Below are positions 12,601 to 27,600 of a DNA stretch of 64,000 nucleotides, piece by piece. This DNA is from Acanthosoma haemorrhoidale (lineage: Eukaryota > Arthropoda > Insecta > Hemiptera > Acanthosomatidae). The translations under genes and the position numbers were made by a program. Under the pieces are notes generated by a model. That model was not told the DNA's origin. It saw only the letters and a program-made list of their open reading frames with translations, and searched no databases. How positions within the stretch are numbered: position 1 is the first letter of the stretch; every line of letters begins with the position of its first letter. The stretch spans positions 140,427,937 to 140,491,936 of the forward strand of contig OV884011.1 of NCBI GenBank assembly GCA_930367205.1. The letters run 5' to 3'.

Positions 12601-15600
12601 CACAAAAACTCTCAAAAGGGCAGCTCAGCCTTTATTAAGGACTTCGAAGATGAATATTCTTTTTTTCTTCTGCTTCATTCCATTAGCAGCTTTTAAAATG
12701 AATAATAAAATGCCAGTAGCCAATATTTTACTCAAACGTTAGTACTTTTTTGGGAATACTCCAAAAAATTGATTCTAGCAAAATAGACCCATTATATCTA
12801 CATTAAGGATTAATTAAATTAAAAAAAACCAAAATTTTAAGTTTGATATCTTATCATCGTATTAACTAAAATGACGCAAAATGCAAATCTAGTAAAATTA
12901 CTACATAAAGAACTACACAAAAAAATAAATGTTTTTTAATGGGAGGGATGAGCCTTATGCTTTATATATAGTAAATTTTCAATATTTGGCCTTAATTTAG
13001 TTAGGTTTAACCCAGAGCCAGCGAGTGGATGGGGGGGGACCAGGCGGCCGAGGATTCAAATTTTTATTGGTGTATTTACTCCCTAAGCTTTTATCAGATA
13101 TACTATTTCACACCATGTGAATTTAACGCTTTAAAAATCTAATAAATAATTCAAAGTAAATCTTAAAAGGTATGACAATGACCGTTGGCATTTTCAGTTA
13201 ACTTCTAGTAATTTACATACAAAGTAACGTAAGTGAAGTTTAGTAGCATGAGAATGTATATGGGGCTAGGTATTGGTCAGCGTTTCAACTTAAATCTCCT
13301 CAGTCAGCAATTTCCAATCAGTATCTCTTTTTTTTTTTTTTTGAGAATATTAGTATCCGTGCTGAAACCCCTTTCCACTCTCATGCACCCCCAAATTTTG
13401 TTTTCGTTGACCCCACACAGTTCGGAGTCCAGTCCCTGGGGGTCGCTATAGACCACTTTGAAAATCTATGATTTATACATACACTTAAATAATGGTATTT
13501 AATAAGTTTATATATGTTTTGGAAAGTTATGGGTGGGATAATAGATCGTTGGCTATGAAAGTACGATAGTTTTTGTTTATTTACTTTCGACTTTATGCAC
13601 TAACGTTTAGGGTCCTAGCGGTAGAAACACACTTATGGAAGGGATATAAAATTACCTTTCAACTAGGTATTTAAACCCAGAATCTTCATGTCATGAATCC
13701 GAACTGTATTAGAGCCTATAGGTTGTGGTTTATTTATTATAATTACGTTTCGCTGTTTCGGTATAATGGAGTTTTTTGAAAATTTTAATACTTTTAATTA
13801 CGATATTATCATTGAGAAATAAATCCATGTAGTCAGCAAGTTCGCTGATAAACCAGAAAAGATTTTCCTGTTTGTTAAAAATAAAAATAAATTTATATAA
13901 CGCAACTTCTCTGCATGTCCTATTAAGACGGGAGCCTATTAGATACACCGCACAAGGAAACGAAACGCAGTGGAACTCACAAGAACGTAATAGCCCCACA
14001 GTAAAACTACAGCTGAATAAAACAGCTTTTAAGCTGTAAACTATAAAGTTGATAGTCTTTGAAAAGTCCATCTGTGAGCTGGATGTGTATAAAGTTTTAT
14101 ATTTATACTTAGGGAAAATATCGGTCATAAACGGGTCGTTGGGAGCACGAAGTGAATGTTGGTGCCGCGGGAGGTAGGGGAATGCGGTTGTGCAACGAGT
14201 GCAAGGTGCATGGGAACTCAGATATTACGTCACTCTATTTGAGGACTCCCGGTTTTATTATGAGTCATTCCTAATGCATGGAGATTCAATGGTGGGATGG
14301 AACAGCCTAAGTGGTTCCAAAGGTAACCCCATTCTTTAGTATGTAAATTATGTAATCAATATTTTTTATGTTATTCTCCTATAATATTATGTTTTTATGG
14401 AAATTGTATCATAGCTATGGAGTAGTGTTCAGTGCAATAAATGCTAACGACAATTGCCCTTATTCGATTAAAGAAATTACATATGTGGTTTAAAAACACG
14501 AAGTAGAGGGACCTTATGAGATGGTCTATTGACCTATAGATCGACGATATCTACCGAATACAGCCGAAACCTCGGTTAAGTACGGATTTAACTATTCCTT
14601 AAGTCGAGGCAGGAAGGATAAAAGTATTTTTTCTAAGGGGAGTGGTAAAAAAAAAACCTATTACAAACTAGAAGCGAAGGCCTGGCTGCCACTAATAAAA
14701 CGTGATCTATTAAAAGTTCAATACTTTTTCGCAATAGTAATTATTTTTAAAGATTTTTAAAGCGATTCAATTTATCTCCCACTCCCCCAGCTACACCAAT
14801 ATTTATATGAATCTTCTGCTATCTCTCTCCGAATTCCACGGACTATATTTTCCCCCTTTAAAAGATCGTCGTTTCAGCTCAAGAAATAATTTTTTCCAAT
14901 CATAGTTGCATGTGCGTTGTGTATGAAACCAATGAGCTATGTCTTGCTCTAGACAGTGAATGACGTGCAGGCAAAGCTGAAATAAACGCTGATGTAGTTG
15001 TCGCGCGGTGAATGTTTCTGAGACACGATCGATATTTACACAGAAATAATTGCTAACCGATGCCAGTACACTTCATGTGAACTTAATTAAAATGTCAAAA
15101 GACCCTTTTGCCTAGAAGATTTTTACAGTGCCGACCTTTCACGCATCAAGCGGCCATTTCGTCACCGAAAATACCAAACCGATACAAAATAGAAGCGAAG
15201 GCCTGGCCGCTGCTAATGAAACGTGATCTATTAAAAGTTCAAGTAGGCTTTCCCTTGATTTATTATACAATTGCCATTGACATGCCACAACGAATGAGTT
15301 CTTAGAGACCTATAGCGTCAATGACTTGATCAAGATATAGATCTTTCCGGGTTTAAACAAGGTCCACCTAGATGTGTAAAAGACAATATTGACTCCTTGC
15401 AACCTTAATTATAGGAGATGTTCATTCGTTAAAACAAAGTCACACGGGTAGTCCAGAGCTTGCGCAGACGGCGTTGGGTGATAAAAGGACAAGAGACAGA
15501 CATGCTTTAGCAGGTTTCAGTATTCGGTCGGAATTCAGTGGGTGCTTTTCGTACATGAAAATTGTTCCTGATAAAACGATATTCTTCATCTAAAACAACA

Positions 15601-18600
15601 TGTAAAATTGTAAAAATAAAACTTAAACTTTATTGTGCAATAATTACAATCTGCCTTTTATAAGGCAATAATAATACAGATAAATGATCTCATTCATACC
15701 ATATTTACAGTCATCATTCACTCACTCATTCATACAATAGGACATGATTGGAGAAACTGGCCATTGCCAGGACTCCCACTGTCACGCGATTATAGCAGGT
15801 CACGAGGCCACTGCCGTTTCAGTCTCCGAGGAGGATTATAGGGATGAGTGGCGCAGTGCAAAGACTGTGCTACAGGATTAGGGTGGTTGGAAAGGCTACT
15901 GTGGAATTTCATAAACTTGGAAGGGATGAGTTCTAGAATGTAGGGTATATTAAGGTCGTTATGAAGGGTTTTGTTGCTGACATAATAAGGGGCATTTACT
16001 ATTGTTCTCAGGACTTTGGATTGAAAGGATTGGATACGCTTGATGTTCGACTTTTTTGCTGTCCCCCATAGCTCTATTCCGTATGTCCAGATTAGTTTAA
16101 GTATAACTTTGTAGATTAGTAGTTTATTTTCTATTGAGAGATGGGATGTCCTTTGAAGTAGTCTGTACAGTTGTCCAAAGCGTCTGTTTAGTTCTTGTCT
16201 TTTTAGTCTCGTATGTGGGTTCCAGGTCAGTCGTTTGTTGAGATGGAAGCCTAAGTACCGTACTGTCTCGGTTACCCGGAGCGGAATAGAATTAAAATAA
16301 ACTAATGGACAAGTCTTGCGACAAAGGGTGAAGGTAATGTGGGAGCATTTTGCTTCATTAACTTTGATCCACCATTGATTGCACCAATACTCGATCTCGT
16401 TAAGGTGTTTTTGAAGGTTATGGGATGCTATGTCGGGGTCTGGGTTGGATGACAAGACTGCAGTGTCATCTGCAAATGTGGCCAAGAAGGTGTTGGAAGT
16501 AGAGGGGACATCAGCGGTGTATAGGTTATAGAGGATGGGGCCTAGGACACTGCCCTGTGGAACTCCTGCATTTATGGGATAGTAGTTAGAGTATTCTAAG
16601 CCACAGCGGACTTGGAAGAAGCGGTTTGAAAGGTAGGACTGTAGGATTAGGAAAAGGGTCTGTGGTAAATGTCTTTTGAGCTTGTAGAGCAAACCTGCGT
16701 GCCAAACCCTGTCAAAAGCTTGAGCTATATCGAGAAAGGCAGCAGTGCAATACTTTTTGGTTTCAAGGGCTGAGGAGACGTGATCAACAACGCGAAGGCC
16801 TTGTTGAGCAGTGGAATGTCGTTGGCGGAAACCAAACTGGTGTGTGGGAAAAAGGTTTTTGGATTCAACAATTGGAAGTAGACGTTTTAGTAGGAGTTTC
16901 TCAAATATTTTTGAGAGGATAGGGAGTAGGCTAATTGGACGGTAAGATGAGGTGTCATTGGGTGGTTTACCGGGTTTGGCGAATAGGACAATAATGTAAT
17001 GTTTCCAGAGGAGAGGAAAGTGCGTCGTTCGGATAATGCAATTATATATATATAGGTTAGGAAGATTATGGCTTTAGGAGGAAGTTGTTTGAGAATTTGA
17101 GGAGTTAGGAGATCATATCCAGGGGATTTTCTGTAAGGTAAAAAATAAAACTTAAAAAAATTATTTGCTTCATGAACGGGATTCGCCATGGCCTAATTGG
17201 AGAAGCTTCTCAATCTCCCAAGTGTGTGTGTGTGCACCTTGACAGCCCCTCCTTAAAGCAAGCTACCGACTGCTAATAATCAAGATTTTTACGGGATAGG
17301 GACGTTTTCCCTTTCCCGTATATCGCCGGACCTTCACGACTTACTACTCACACTTCGGGGTGACTATGTTTCGTTACACGTTCAACCTTCGTTGCTAATG
17401 ACTTCTTCAGATACCTGGTGCCTGGTGGCCCACATTGCTCATTTGCTGGAAAATTTTTCCAAGAGAAAAAAGAATCTTAACCACTCATTTAGCTAAATGA
17501 CCCTTTAACTCAGATGAAAACCACTCGATAGGGTACCGCAAAAAACGGAGATATATACCCTTTTTATAAAATAAAACAACTTCTGAAAATTTATAATTGA
17601 GGCTAAAAAAAAGGCATCGATGGATAAACAATTTTTTTATCTTATTAGCATTTGATTGTATCATTAGGCCATAATTTGTATCGGTTTTAATCGAAAAATC
17701 AGATCGAACTCTAATTTTCTGAATAAATTTCATCCAAGCATTTTTTTTTTTTTTAAGTTAACTGCGTGTCATAAGTTCCAAATGTAAACGTTTCGGCGGA
17801 TATCTCGAAATTTGGATAGCTTATCTGTTCGGATACGGAGCAAAATAGTGCGAATAAAGAGCCGAAGGAAGGAGCTGGTAAATAAAATACTTGGCCTCTT
17901 GTTTCTTTTGCGACCGCGAGGTGAGAGGGTCTGTTATCTTAGAGGAATTCAACCACCGCGCACCTCGGCGCCTTTACCGCTTCAGTGTCACTTTCAATTA
18001 AACGACGCTGATAATTAGCCTGGCATATTTCTCAGTAGCCTTTCTACTGTCATAGCAACTGAAATTAACTCTTAAAAACTACTTATGTCGGTCATATCAG
18101 GCACCTATCCTGAAAAATAAAGAGTCACCAATGAGCAATAAGCATTGCTTATAAACTTCAGGCACCTGCAAGTTATAAAATGTAATGTTAACTCAATAAA
18201 AATCCAGTGACAACCAACAATAAGTATGTTATAACATCATCATATATTGATACAAATTTTTAGTTTAAAGAATATTTCAAAAACAATCTTAAATTAATCA
18301 TACATGCACTGGATTAAATAAAAGTCCAGAAAGTATTTAATTGTAATAAATCAAATTTAGGGGCTAAGAAACAAAACAAAATTACCAAGTTGTAGGCCCC
18401 TCTCTCTTTAATCCGAGTTTAATGGTCCTGTTTGTATTGTTAAGTCCTTAAGTAAATGTAATCTGTTTAAGAATAAGACTAAGAAAACTTTATTTACAAT
18501 TCAATTACTATATTGTTATTACATGTTCCGGGTATTCTTCCCATGTTCAATTTTATTAGCCTATAAAACCTAAATATATACATACATTTTTTTTTAATAT

Positions 18601-21600
18601 TAGGAAAAATAAAATAAATACCTACTCAATAAAATGAGAAAAAAAATCAACAAAAACACAACATTAAATAAACGAAAGTGTTAACAAACTAAATTAAATA
18701 ATAAATATTAACAAAGTCTCTAAACATGTTTACAATATGTAAATATATATAAGACTATTTTCAGCATAACAGAAATATTTACAATTTAAATTAGTATGAT
18801 ATTTAGATAGGTAATTGTAATGATGATTAGATCTGTAGACAGTTTTTTTTTTAGTTGAGCAATGTTTTGTTCTTTTGTAAATGTATCTTTTATGAGGTTT
18901 TCTTTTTTATTTACCCATCTCCCGAATTTATCTAATATTTATATATGTGCTAATCCACATAAAGTAAACTATTTTCAATATATTAAAACCTTAAAACAAG
19001 CCCTTCGCATTTATTTAACTTAAAATTACTAGTTCCTTTCTTTTTATGTAAATATATCATCCTATATGTGATGTCCTAATGAAATGGAGCTGTGGAAACT
19101 AATATATTTAAATTAGGAATCACAAAACAATACCAAGAATAGTTATAAATAAAATAAATAATACCTTATACCAACTGTAGAATTAAAAATAGCATAATCA
19201 TACCTCACCTTATTTAGTATTAGTTTAGGGAGAGAAGGACATCGCGTATGCTACGAAATTGACAGCACTAGACCGTACTGTTGATCTCGGTGTTACTATA
19301 AGTCATAATAATAAGGCCAATAAACTATAGTATGTGGTAATAATACCATAAAAACACAAATGATTTAATTAATATTTTTGCAGAGCTTTCAGGAAGATTT
19401 GCTCTCTTGAAGTTTCAACAGAAAAAAAAAATAATTATAATAAAAATTCTTTGCGAGTGGTCTCATCCTGGGATCTATCTACTGATATTATATTGACGTT
19501 GGACAGAATACCTTACATTACTTATCAGACCTACTGCGACTCCCGCACGCACATAAGAATTTTTAATTGGACTATTTGCTTTTATGAAAATATAAATTTA
19601 TGTACGGATAAGCAGGTAGATACGCCCCTCACTCACTTAGTGACAGTTTTTATAGGATAGCTCATTTTTATCTTTTTATGATTTTAAGTGACAGTTAAGG
19701 AGAAGAACATTAAAATACAAATAAGATATCATAAAAGAAAAAGAAGAGAGAACTAATACCATCGCAGAATGGTGGGTGTAAATCTTTCTATTTATTTATT
19801 AAACCCTGACGAAGAAAAAGTGCTTTTGGTAATATACCTAACTAAAAAACTAAAAGTAACGAGCCTTATAACGATAGCCATCTTTTGATGTTAGGGAAAA
19901 AAAAATGGCTTCTCTTCATTGGGCCAGATAAATCTATGGCTTCTCAAATAGAAAAAAATAAAACGAATCTTATTATAAAAATTATTTACCATTATTATTA
20001 TATATTATATTTACCAATCGACAACTGACTGGGATAATATTTACTGCAAATATGCAAAGCTCTAATTATACGATGAAATCTTTCTTATTTTATTGACTGC
20101 ACCGCATAAGGCCGGGTAATTGACGTTATTATAGGAATCTTTCATAGAAGGGGTTTCTCTCCTCAGAACACTTATCAATTTTTATAGTTGATTTCTGCTC
20201 TGATTTAACGATGAAAAAAACAATCAATAAAGTACCTAAAGTGAAGATGCAACGCACTAAGGGCGCACAATTATTTGTAAAGTTAATGAGGTTAATTAGA
20301 TCGCATAATAAATTCCAATGGCCAATTACAGTCTAGTTCACTCTAAATGAGCAATTCTTATTAGAATTATCCCTTAGAGCTGAGATATAATAATAAAGCT
20401 ATAAATTGATGTGTATGTCCACACAGTTACATAAATAAGAGGAAACTATCCTGACAACCCGTGGGCTGTATTCAACCGTTTGACATTACCAAATAAGAGT
20501 AGGGGAACCTAAAGAGAGTTATATAAATTCAAGAAATATCACGTGAGAAGATTGTATTAGTGAATTCTTGTTGCTGGCAGTTGGAGGGTGGAAATTATTG
20601 TATGATAGGGGACTTTTGATTTTGTCAGCTTTATTTTGAGGAATAAATGCGTACCCCTTTTACTTCGTCGTATAACCCCCGGGTCATCAACGACATTGTT
20701 TGCTATATTTAAACTTAGACTATTCGGAGAGATAATTTGACCTATTGAAATTGTTCATAGAAGTTCTATTAAATATCTAGACGGTTCAAAAAATAAAATA
20801 TAGTTCTTTAAACTAATAAGTGTGATTATTAACCAAGGTCTTGGAAATAGTAAAAAAAAATGGTAATATGAAGGATTATTTTATATTACCAATTATGAGA
20901 TGACTTATGGCTTCTTTAAAGCAGTATACGCAACAGGGTGCTAAGCTATCTCCCTTGTCGAAGCAATATTTAAAGCGGACACATTGTGATTAAATCTACG
21001 TTCAGCATTTATAAGTCCAATTCTGAATTGAGAACATAAGAACGCATCCATAAATGTTATTGATATTCCTCTAGCATTCGCATGCCTGTTACTGTAACAC
21101 ATACTATCAAGCGGAGGACCAGGACGAGTATTTTAATTGCCCCGAATCACATACGAAGGGGAAGCGCATGCGCAGAGACCACTGACCGGCCTGTGACAGA
21201 CCTCCCCCCGCGTGTATGTGTGCCCCTGTGTGAGTGTGACAGAAAGACACCAAATTTATGCGACTCGCCAAAATTCCGAACCAAAGAGGAAGAGATAAAA
21301 AAAGCAGGGAAAAGAATAAAAAAAAATGGGAAAAAGAGCCGGCTGAGAGAGTGGTCTTCGTTTTGCACTCACAACCGGATTTTTACCGAAACCCTGTCCC
21401 TTTCAACCGATGTCTCTCCTATATACCCCTTCATTCTTTTTTCGTCATGTCTTCATTTGAAACATAAATACTAATAATAATATCGTTTACAACCTCCTGG
21501 CACGGTTGCTAATAACCCATGGCCTGATGTATCGCTGCTGGAGCGTCGCTTGTCTTTGACTGATTCTGCCTTAATAGCCGACAGGCTATGAAGAATTTTA

Positions 21601-24600
21601 AGAGCTCGTAAATTATGCCAGACACGTCTCTTTTGTTTTTTGCATTCTTAAAAATAAAACAAATAATCGTGTAATCTAATCAGTCTATCTTTAAATCTCA
21701 TTTCTCCTTCTTTCAACTGCATTCTGTTTTTAAAATAAAATTCAATGCAAAAAAAAATTGATTTATTGATATCGTTAGATTCATGTAGACGTAAACATAT
21801 TTTATGAATGCTTTTTAGAAACATTTTCTTAATAGGTAGATTTCATAGGTGGAATTAGGGTGGTTCATAAAATATACTTAGTTACTGTGCAGTGCTCCAA
21901 TTCAAATCTGATATCACAGAGTTTTCCTAAAAGCTGGTTATTGTGGGTTTTACGAATCTACAAAGGCAGTGTGGGACATCCAAGGCTCAATACAATTAAA
22001 ACTGTACATTCCTCGGGAGCGTTTTATAAAGCAAGCATGCCTGTTCTTTATAAAGTTGTTCAAACATAGTTTACCGGCAGTAGTCCGTAACTCACTTCGT
22101 CCAGTAACTGCCAGTTTGTTTTATAGTTGAAAAATAACGGAAACCTTAAGGAAGGAAGTTAGTAACGAGCCGTTTTATGCCTTAGGGATAATTACTAAAC
22201 AGAAATCAACAGTTATCTTAATCAGATTTTAATCACGTAAATGGGTTTTCATCGATAAAAAAACTACTTCACATACCATTCATTTATTGCATTACATAGA
22301 ATGGATAAAATCTATATATAATCTAGCTAACAGCGGTAAATTTTCGAGCAAAGTGAGTTTTTGCAGCCGATATTGATGAAGTTACTCTTGAAGTTTAAAT
22401 CAACCTCACTTCATGAGTAAACAGGTACAAATATTTCTGCTTGTGAAGCTGTCTCCATGTACAAGAAACGGTTATAAATCTCGGTGAGGGACGCAAACGC
22501 ATGTTGGATCGAGATAGAGGACGGTAGGTTGCTAAGTAATTGGTTAGGATAAGAAGAGTTGCCTGTTGTAAACTTGGTTTATCTTAGGAGGAGGCAGTAC
22601 ATAGGCCACTCTGCCTTCCAGCGGTGTGTAGTAGCAACCAAACAGTGTAGAGCTTAATAAAAACGGAGGAAAATACTTCCTATGAGAACGATATAATACA
22701 CCAGTCTTGTCCGAAGTATACTAACACGCTAGTAAGCTTGTTTTATAACGAAAACTAGTATAAAAATCTTTTACCACTTGTAATCTATGGAAGATTTTCA
22801 AGGACCAACCTTCTGACTAGGAATTCAGTGGCAAAGACCAAGGTGTCATCAACTTATCTGTCTATCATCATACGTCCATCTACACTATAGTTTATACTAC
22901 AATGGAGTTAATACTACATTCTATAGAATGTGACATGTATATGTTGACGGAAACATCACTTATAACAAGCACAGTAACAAATTTATTGAAACGTAGTCTC
23001 TCAACATAATCTCAGAAATAAATTTACAATGATCTAGGATGGTAGTATTATAATGATATTTTTTTTATTCTTCCTAATACATTGTTATTGCTACTACTAC
23101 CAATTTATATGTTTTCTTACAGTTTAAGAATTGTTATGTTAGATGGTTTGATTACCAGTTTTATAATTCTTACATTGTGATATTGCAGGTGAGGGAGGAC
23201 GCAGGAGTGGGCTATGTCGTCGGTAATGTGGTAGGCACCGAGGGCGGCCAATCATCATCTGGCAGGGCCCGCGCTGGGCACCTTATGTACAGCCTTAGTT
23301 CCATCCAGCCTACAGAGCCTGGAGCCGCCTTCGACCTGGACCGAGGTAGTGGTTCCTTGGTCGTCACCCGGGCTCTCGATAGGGAGCAGTGCTCGGAGTA
23401 CAGACTGGAGGTCCGGGCGCTTGACACCAGCACCACCATCAACCACCAGAGCAGTGCTGTCATCGTCAAAGTCGAAGTCACCGACGTCAACGACAACCCA
23501 CCCATCTGGGGAAAGAGTGTGCTGGAGCTGGAGTTGCAGGAGGACGTGGTGGTCGGAACGTCCATTTTCAACTTCCACGCCGCCGATGCCGACTCCTCCC
23601 CTAACGGGGACATCCACTACAGCCTTATCAAAACTCATCCGGGCGAAGCCTTCACGGTGGACGCTCTTACTGGTACATTGTCAGTGAGCAGGCCGTTGGA
23701 CTTCGAAGAGGTGAAGGAGTATACGATAGTCGTCCGGGCAACTGATCAGGCACTCAATGAGTCCGAGCGCCTAAGCTCCACCATGACTGCCAGAATCAAG
23801 GTCCGCGATGTGAACGACAACAGGCCAGTCTTTATGTCACCGATGGTGAGGAGCATCTTCGCCAAGGAGGGGTCGGAGCTTGGTGACCCTCTATGCCAAG
23901 TGATGGCCGTCGATAGGGACTCCGGGGAGCTAGGCAGGGTCACCTATGTCCTTACCTCTGGTAACGAAGAGGGCAGGTTCAACCTCAACTTCGAGACTGG
24001 GCTGCTCAGCGTGGCTCGAAACTTGGACCCTGCTGCTCGAAGTGTGCTCAACATCACCGCTTCCGACCAAGGGTCTCCGCCTCTGCAGGGTTCCATTTCC
24101 TTGGTGATAGCTGTCCGCGGAGCCACGGAGTCCCCGCCAGCCTTCTCCAGTAGGTACTACAGTGCCAATGTGTCTGAGGATGCGCCCATAGGTACCTTCG
24201 TCACTCGGCTCCAGGCAAAGTCACCCATTACTGGAGGTAAGTTCAATTATCTAAATAATGAATTAACTCTAGCAAATACAGTCCTCAATCATTCACAAAC
24301 TGCAATAAATACATATATGTTTACTCTCACACTTGTTACATTCATTAGACAATTACTCTACAATGGTTTTTCGTTTGTGAGGAGGTTTAGTTTAACAATA
24401 GATGCATCGGTATTAAAACGTAATGAAGCAATTTGTTCGGTTGTATTTCAAACCAACTGTGTGTACCAATGCATTTACTCGCTTTAATCTGGTACATTAT
24501 TATTTTAGCTGGGAGTTTACTCGATGAAACTTATCCTTAATCATGCATTGTAGACAGTTTACACTATAGCAGGTGAATGCACAAACCAACATTTGGTTTT

Positions 24601-27600
24601 ATTGATTATTACAGTTACTTTCCTCAGGTCCACATTGCTTTCAAAACTGCAATATATGACAGTGCGCCTTTCAGATCATTCTAGCAGTCCTTGCTGATTA
24701 CCTGTCAATCAAACGGTGCTGTGTTGTTTTTTCTTTGCTGGATAAAATGAACTCTATTTATTCGACGCAATAATATATCATAATTTCAAATAGGTCGTTC
24801 CCTTCCATGCAGTGAAACTGTTTTGAAATATACAACTCACTCTGTCACTCACAACACATAATCCCTTTTGTGTCTGTTACAAAACAAGCTTACATGAAAA
24901 ATGAGCAGCAGATTAAAATGTCGGTTCAGTAATTTCTAAAGCACACGTCGAATACGATTTCTGTAATGTGAAGTTTAGTTTTTGTATTGATAGAAAAGAA
25001 TCACTGTAATTCCCATTTATATTATAATTATTATTAATTCCGGAATATTCGTTTCATCCCGTTTTAATTGTTGAAATAAAACCGCGTGTGAGCACATGTA
25101 GTAATAATTTAAGGAATGTGATGAGCTACACAAGGTGCTTCAGACCCATGCCTCGTCACTGAACCACGCAACAACCCCGGTGTTCCACACCATTATTCCT
25201 CCATCGATGCCAACAGGTGGTAGTCGAAAGAACCTAGGTTAAGTCATTGGTCCACACATGTATGCATAGTTATATACTTATTCATATTTTATAGTGCTTC
25301 TCACACTCAATCGAACTAGATGCAGTCAACATCTCCATCAAGTAGAGATCGGTCTCAATGTCATCATTTCATTTGTATTATGTTATTCATGACTAAAACA
25401 AATTGAAATTTAGAACGAAAGATGACTTATAAAAAGAATATGTTGGTGGCTGGTTCAATGCCGGGTGTGGTCACCCCCCTTTTAGAATCCTTCTTATTCA
25501 GGAGCAACTGACACTTTTTGCATGCGTATCCTTTTCCGCACCTATTTAATCAATGATTTCATTTAAATACTCATTAAGGCAGTTTTCACATAATTTATCA
25601 CTGCCCTCCTGTATTTTAACTAAGCTTCTCCTTACATCAAACAACCTAAAGTGAGATATACATATATTTTTAATGAGGTGGCAGGGCTGTGTAAAAGTAA
25701 CTTGCTCCCTCTAGCAGATACACCAGTTTTTACTTAATCCTAATAGGAATGCAAGCAGACATACGGTAGGGCTGTCGCCCCAATCAGGAAATGCAAATCG
25801 TGACCTTTGTTCTAACTTTCTTTGCTGGAGGAGAAAATAAAACCAAATAAAATAATTAATTAGATTCTTTTCATTTAAATCCGTATTCGGCTGACAATTA
25901 TTCATGGAAGACAAAATATTAAAATTTATTTTTCCGGTGAATATGTCTAGCGAAAATACATATAGGCTTCAATCGCTCTATTTCAAATCTCAATATCAGT
26001 AGCTACTTACTCCTGTTTATCTTTAATTAGAGCGCATTAAAATTCGTTAAAAAATTAATAGAAATTTAATTTGCTCACTAATTTAACAGTAACTGTCAGT
26101 GAATTCAAGTGACGTGCAAAAATTCCTTCCAAAACTTCAAAATACACTTATTCCCCAGAACTACATGAATTGCTTTAAAAAGTGATCCCTTTCAATTCGG
26201 AACCGCTTGCTGAAACAGTTCGTGTAAAAACGTGCAAATAAAATTTTAGTTTTCCTCAATTTCTGAGCAGTTTGTCCCCATTGAGTTGAGAAGGCGAGTA
26301 TTGAGACTGAGCTGCTTAAATCCTTAGAACATTTCAGATGAAATACAAATCGCAATCAGCGTGCTTTCCTCCTCCCTACTATTTAGTATTATTAAAAACA
26401 ATATTAACTGAAATATAGTTTATAACAGATAGTAAGTACAGTATCTAGAAAATTTATGAGCCCCCTAGGCATTAGTGTGTCTAGATAGGGGTCCAATATG
26501 CCCACCTGTTTGAGTCCCTCACGAGAGAGCAAACATTTTCCGGCCGCGGCCTGTTGACAGAGTCCCTAAAAGCTGTCATTATATTAAACCTTGAAACTTT
26601 CGAGAGCTCGCAAACAATACACGGAGAGCACTGCTCTCTCCAGTCGACAGCGGGGAGAGAAGATTGAAATCGTTTCTGAGAAGGACTTTCTCGATCCGTC
26701 AGCTCACCCCAGCCAGCAGCAGGCTCAGCCCTCATGATCTCTTGTATAATGCATATCTTCCAAGTGTATTTTTTTGGCTGAAACCTCGTTCCTTCTTTCC
26801 AAAAATAAATATAGGTAAGCGTTAGAAATGTACACATACCTACATCTACATCCTCTTCTACCGCCCATTTCATCCTAGAATAACACACATTCAAGAATCT
26901 ATGATTTACGATCCAGTGATGTGTTGCATCCAAGAGAGCTAGTCAGTTTCCTCTGAAATCCTAAACACACAAAATCGTTTAGATAGATACCCACGTTTAC
27001 TTGCACGCACGTCATGAACAAAATAAATGAAACAAAAATGGTTAAAAATATTACATAGCAAATATAATTTTCAATACTATGTTACAACTTTAACAGTAGC
27101 AGCATGAGTGCCAAGGTAGCTCTAAAACAGGCTGAAGTAGCCTGTAACCAGATCAGTGAGAGATTGGGGAGACTCAATATCTCTGTAAACGCGGGTAAGA
27201 CTGACTGTGTAATTTTCTCTTTCCAAAAGGGAAAACGCCCGCTCCCTACTAGTTACATAGTAGGAACGGAGGAAAATTCACCAGCCAACCACCTAATATA
27301 TCTGGGTATTAAAATGGACAGACATCTCCATTTTAGTAACCATTTTACGAAGAAGTTGAAGCTAACACGCACAAAGTCTTACCGACTTGCCCCCGGACTT
27401 CCCCCAATCTATCACTGTGTCTCAAGCTATTGATATACAAGAGCATACTAAGGCCTACTCTGCTGTATGGTGCACCGCTATTTCGTTATCTGACGTATAC
27501 GACAGCTAAGAAACTCCAACAATTCCAAAACGGTATACTGATGAAAGTGGTCAGAGGTACTTCATTCGAGCAGCGACGGAACAGTGAGCTGCATGAGATA

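Larger units (their letters stand above)
8115..23188. other. ds: dachsous intron of about 15 kb
   Basis: The longest intron visible. It holds a truncated LINE (15.6-17.2 kb), a 60-bp direct repeat (14.66 and 15.18 kb), and a possible tRNA-derived repeat remnant near 9.46 kb with a TTTCGAGTCC-type B-box. A GC-richer block at 11.1-11.5 kb and another at 21.1-21.3 kb stand out. No host gene could be supported inside it on either strand. Confidence 0.75.

Noticed and set aside
13730..14128. 132-residue minus-strand frame
   Set aside because: AT-driven composition (Phe, Lys, Ile, Asn) and no domain; likely random.
21082..21474. 130-residue plus-strand frame in the long intron
   Set aside because: Composition is irregular, overlapping frames on both strands are equally open, and no family is recognisable.
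23212..23687. Long antisense and alternate frames over the GC-rich dachsous exon
   Set aside because: They arise from high GC3 of the real exon, whose frame alone shows cadherin motifs.
26481..26933. 150-residue minus-strand frame
   Set aside because: No recognisable domain, and it crosses an obvious composition change; probably chance openness in a GC-richer block.
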